Part shown: piece by piece, positions 31,464 through 33,564 of the stretch
Position numbering within the stretch: position 1 is the stretch's first letter
How the letters are laid out: each line of letters opens with the position of its first letter
Source of the DNA: Pseudomonadota bacterium
GTDB lineage: Bacteria; Pseudomonadota; Alphaproteobacteria; Caulobacterales; Caulobacteraceae
DNA: 33,564 nt
Direction of reading: 5' to 3'
Assembly: GCA_023456105.1 (NCBI GenBank)
Contig: JAEYAO010000036.1
Coordinates: 1-33,564, forward strand
Position numbers and translations under genes: made by a program
Notes under the pieces: model-generated
The model's input: only the letters and a program-made list of their open reading frames with translations
Told to the model about the DNA's origin: nothing
The model's database searches: none

Positions 31464-32567
31464 TCACAACGGCACGCCGACGGGGGTTGACGCGATTTCG
31501 CGCCGGTGCGCCATCCCCTTCAAAGCCTTGCGCGCCGGGCGTTCCACCAGGTGGTAGGACGCGGCCGCCACGACCGGCAAAAGCGCCAGAACGGCCAACC
31601 ACACGAAAAGTTGAAGCTGCTTGTCCGGCGCGCCCGTCGCCCGCGCGGCGAGGTTCACGGCCAGGAGCTTCCACGGCACGCAGACCATATAGACCGAATA
31701 GCTGATCTCGCCGAGATACACGGCCGGGCGCGAGGCCAGCCAGCCCGCACGCTCGTTCGGCAGTGAGGCCAGAGACAGGATCAATCCGCCCGCTAGTAGG
31801 ACCGTGATCCCGTCCCACAGCTGCAGCGCGGCGCTTGTGACCAGCAGGACCAGAAAGACAGCGGCCAGCAGACCGGCCGGCCGCGCCGGCTGGCGGCGGT
31901 AGACGAGGTAAAGCGCGCAGCCGAACAGGAAGGGCGGCACGATCCGCAACGCGCCCCAGCGGATCGTCGCCTCGGTCAGCGAAAAGCCGGCCAGCCGCTC
32001 GAACACGACATAGAGGAGGGCCAGAAAGCCGCCCGCCAGGACCACCGCGATCAGCGGCCGCTCGCGCATGCGCCAGGCGACATAGGCGAAGGCGGGGAAG
32101 CACAGATAAGCGAACCACTCGGCCGAAATCGACCAGGACGGGTGGTTCCACCCCGCGACCGGAGCCAGACCCCAGGCGTGCACCATCAGAAGGTTCGCCG
32201 GCAGCGACGACCAGCTCAGCACATTGGCGTCCACGTTCAGCCCGACGACAAGCGCCGCTCCGGCCAGCAGCCCCACCCCGACCAGCGTCGCCAGATGCAG
32301 CGGATAGACCCGCGCGATGCGCGCCCACAGAAAGCCGCGATAGGAGAACCGTCCCTCCCCCGCCAGCGCCAGATAGACGTGGCAAAGGATGAAGCCGGAC
32401 AGCACAAAGAACAGCTCGACCCCAAGGTAGCCCTTGGCCACCAGGCCCGGCATGGCGCCCGCTCCGGCCAGGTTCTCCCAGAAGGTGTAGACGGCCACCC
32501 AGGCGGCGGCGGCGAAGCGCAGGGCGGTGATCGGCCGAAGGTCGGCGGGGGTCTGGACCGGGGTCAT
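31464..32567 (-). CDS. Acyltransferase-3 family membrane protein
   Basis: The product has 367 residues with about ten hydrophobic helices. The start ITALRFAAAAWVAVYTF, then GYLGVELFFVLSGFILCHVYL, FLWARIARVYPLHLATL, WSISAEWFAYLCFPAFA and YLGEISYSVYMVCVPW are the landmarks of the acyltransferase-3 (OafA/YrhL) family. In typical members the first helix carries a catalytic histidine. Here the corresponding region reads FAAAAWVAVYTFWEN without a histidine, which may alter activity. Members move acyl groups onto cell-surface sugars. The acceptor is not evident from the context. Confidence 0.85.
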   Translation of the reverse strand: MTPVQTPADLRPITALRFAAAAWVAVYTFWENLAGAGAMPGLVAKGYLGVELFFVLSGFILCHVYLALAGEGRFSYRGFLWARIARVYPLHLATLVGVGLLAGAALVVGLNVDANVLSWSSLPANLLMVHAWGLAPVAGWNHPSWSISAEWFAYLCFPAFAYVAWRMRERPLIAVVLAGGFLALLYVVFERLAGFSLTEATIRWGALRIVPPFLFGCALYLVYRRQPARPAGLLAAVFLVLLVTSAALQLWDGITVLLAGGLILSLASLPNERAGWLASRPAVYLGEISYSVYMVCVPWKLLAVNLAARATGAPDKQLQLFVWLAVLALLPVVAAASYHLVERPARKALKGMAHRREIASTPVGVPL

Positions 32568-32628
32568 GTCCGAACCTGTAAGCCCCCACCGGTTCCGATT
32601 CCGTGAATCGCCGGTGTGCGGAGGAACG

Positions 32629-33042
32629 CTAGTCCGCGTCCGCCTCGATCGCGTCGATATCGTCGTCCGACAGGCCGAAGTGGTGGCCGATCTCGTGGAT
32701 CAGCACATGGGCGATCAGATCGGACAGGGTCACGTCGCCGCGCTCGCACCATTCATCCAAGATCGGGCGGCGATACAGAAAGACGCGCGACGGCTCGGCC
32801 GCCGGCCCCAGGCCGTCGCGCTGGCCGATGTCCACGCCGTGATACAGGCCGGTCAGCTCGAAGGGATCCTCAATGCCGAGATCCTCCAGCGTGCGCTCGT
32901 CGGCGAAGTCGTCGATGCGGAACACCACCTCGCCCGCCGCCTTTCGGAACGGCTCGGGCAGGGCGTCAAAGGCGGCGCGGGCGAGACGGGCGAAGTCGTC
33001 CAGCGACGGCGCGACCTGATCGAGCGAGGCGGGGGTGTTCAT
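32629..33042 (-). CDS. Zincin-like metallopeptidase family protein (PF06262-type)
   Basis: The product has 137 residues. The zinc-binding motif HEIGHHFG lies near the C-terminus (residues 116-123) after TLSDLIAHVLIHE. The region before it (VFLYRRPILDEWCERG, LGIEDPFELTGLYHGVDI) matches the short cytoplasmic family usually annotated as a metallopeptidase family protein. It lacks a signal peptide. Substrates are unknown, and its small size suggests a minimal zincin fold. It is divergent from the gene starting at 33191. Confidence 0.85.
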   Translation of the reverse strand: MNTPASLDQVAPSLDDFARLARAAFDALPEPFRKAAGEVVFRIDDFADERTLEDLGIEDPFELTGLYHGVDIGQRDGLGPAAEPSRVFLYRRPILDEWCERGDVTLSDLIAHVLIHEIGHHFGLSDDDIDAIEADAD

Positions 33043-33190
33043 GCGCCGGATGTAGGATCATTCCGCACAGCGCCACAAGGCGACCGAAGGCCGCCGCTCA
33101 TCCATCTGCGGGCGCATCGCTTTTCACCTGTCCGGGGTATGGTAAACGCCGAATCGGGCGCACGCCGCCTTCTGGAGACACCGAACGTCC

Positions 33191-33564
33191 ATGGCCGAGG
33201 CCGACATCGCCTATGTCGCAACCGCGGGCGCGGCCGGCCTGGCCCTTGCGGTCAGCGCCTGGGCCGTGCGCCTGCGCGCACGGCTGCAGGCCCAGGCCGC
33301 CTCCGACGGCCGTCGGCTGGAGATGCTGCAGGCCGAGTTGGCCGGCCGCAACGGCGCGCTGGCGGCGATGGACGAGATCAGCCTGTCCCTGACGCCCGAG
33401 GGCGACGCCGACGCCCTGGCGGGCCCGCCGGACGCGACCGCCGCCCTGACCGGAGACGCCTGGGCCTCGCCGGACGCCGTGCTGGCGCTGCTGGCGCCGA
33501 CGCAGGACGAGCGCATCCGCGCCCTGGTGCAGTCCGGCGAGCCGTTCGACGCCCTGGTTCAGGC
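33191..33564 (+). CDS. 5' end of a membrane-anchored protein, possibly a DivL-like sensor kinase (partial)
   Basis: The first 124 codons from ATG 33191 are in the window. The N-terminus (MAEADIAYVATAGAAGLALA) is a single membrane helix, followed by a helical basic segment (AWAVRLRARLQAQAASDGRRLEMLQAELAG) and a region beginning MDEISLSLTPEGDADAL that could open a PAS-type sensory domain. Caulobacter DivL has this kind of start: one helix, a coiled linker, then PAS domains. The neighbouring zincin gene also fits that locus as I recall. No kinase motif is visible in the piece, so this is a context-based guess. Confidence 0.4.
   Translation, partial: MAEADIAYVATAGAAGLALAVSAWAVRLRARLQAQAASDGRRLEMLQAELAGRNGALAAMDEISLSLTPEGDADALAGPPDATAALTGDAWASPDAVLALLAPTQDERIRALVQSGEPFDALVQ

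Overview
The window is high-GC DNA from an alphaproteobacterium, most likely Brevundimonas or a close relative in the Caulobacterales. The evidence is a CpdR-type single-domain response regulator, a Caulobacter-type CC0125-like lipoprotein, and the gene set around hslU, dapF, maeB and rsmI. The genus is inferred from protein and gene-order resemblance, not from a search.

Positions 1 to about 11,915 are an accessory region with the marks of an integrated mobile element. It opens with the tail of an IS5-type transposase that runs into a lipoprotein gene lacking its 5' end. Next come a sparsely coding stretch with repeats and a nested hairpin, an HNH-type nuclease divergent from an XRE regulator, and a translationally coupled pair of unknown genes. 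These are followed by a rearranged junction of two broken hipA/hipB toxin-antitoxin loci, then a roughly 500-bp cluster of GTCACG repeats with a large GC hairpin that resembles an iteron-type origin. The rest holds a DUF922 protease-like protein, a MerR-like regulator, a probable excisionase overlapping a tyrosine integrase, and an apparently intact hipBA module with three evenly spaced palindromic operators. The region ends at the 3' end of a tRNA-Val(GAC) gene, a plausible attachment site. The far end of the element is not in the window.

Positions 11,916 to 33,564 look like ordinary chromosome. They carry cpdR, an N-formylglutamate amidohydrolase-like gene, a DUF599 membrane protein, ppa, hslU without hslV beside it, and two paralogous secreted S9 peptidases separated by an inverted-repeat element. 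Next come a potassium-channel-like protein with a C-terminal zinc ribbon, dapF, maeB, and a tightly coupled rsmI-yraN-SirB1-like operon. The remainder is a lipoprotein, a DUF6065 protein, a YbaK/ProX editing protein, a small membrane protein, tryptophan 2,3-dioxygenase, a CHAP-domain protein, an acyltransferase-3 membrane protein, a small zincin, and the 5' end of a large gene that may be a DivL-like sensor kinase.

The chromosomal genes are mainly housekeeping: proteolysis and its control (CpdR, HslU, S9 peptidases), cell-wall lysine and diaminopimelate supply (DapF), central carbon metabolism (MaeB), phosphate recycling (Ppa) and translation quality (RsmI, YbaK). The accessory region offers mobility (Int, Xis-like, IS), maintenance (HipBA) and a possible relic replicon.
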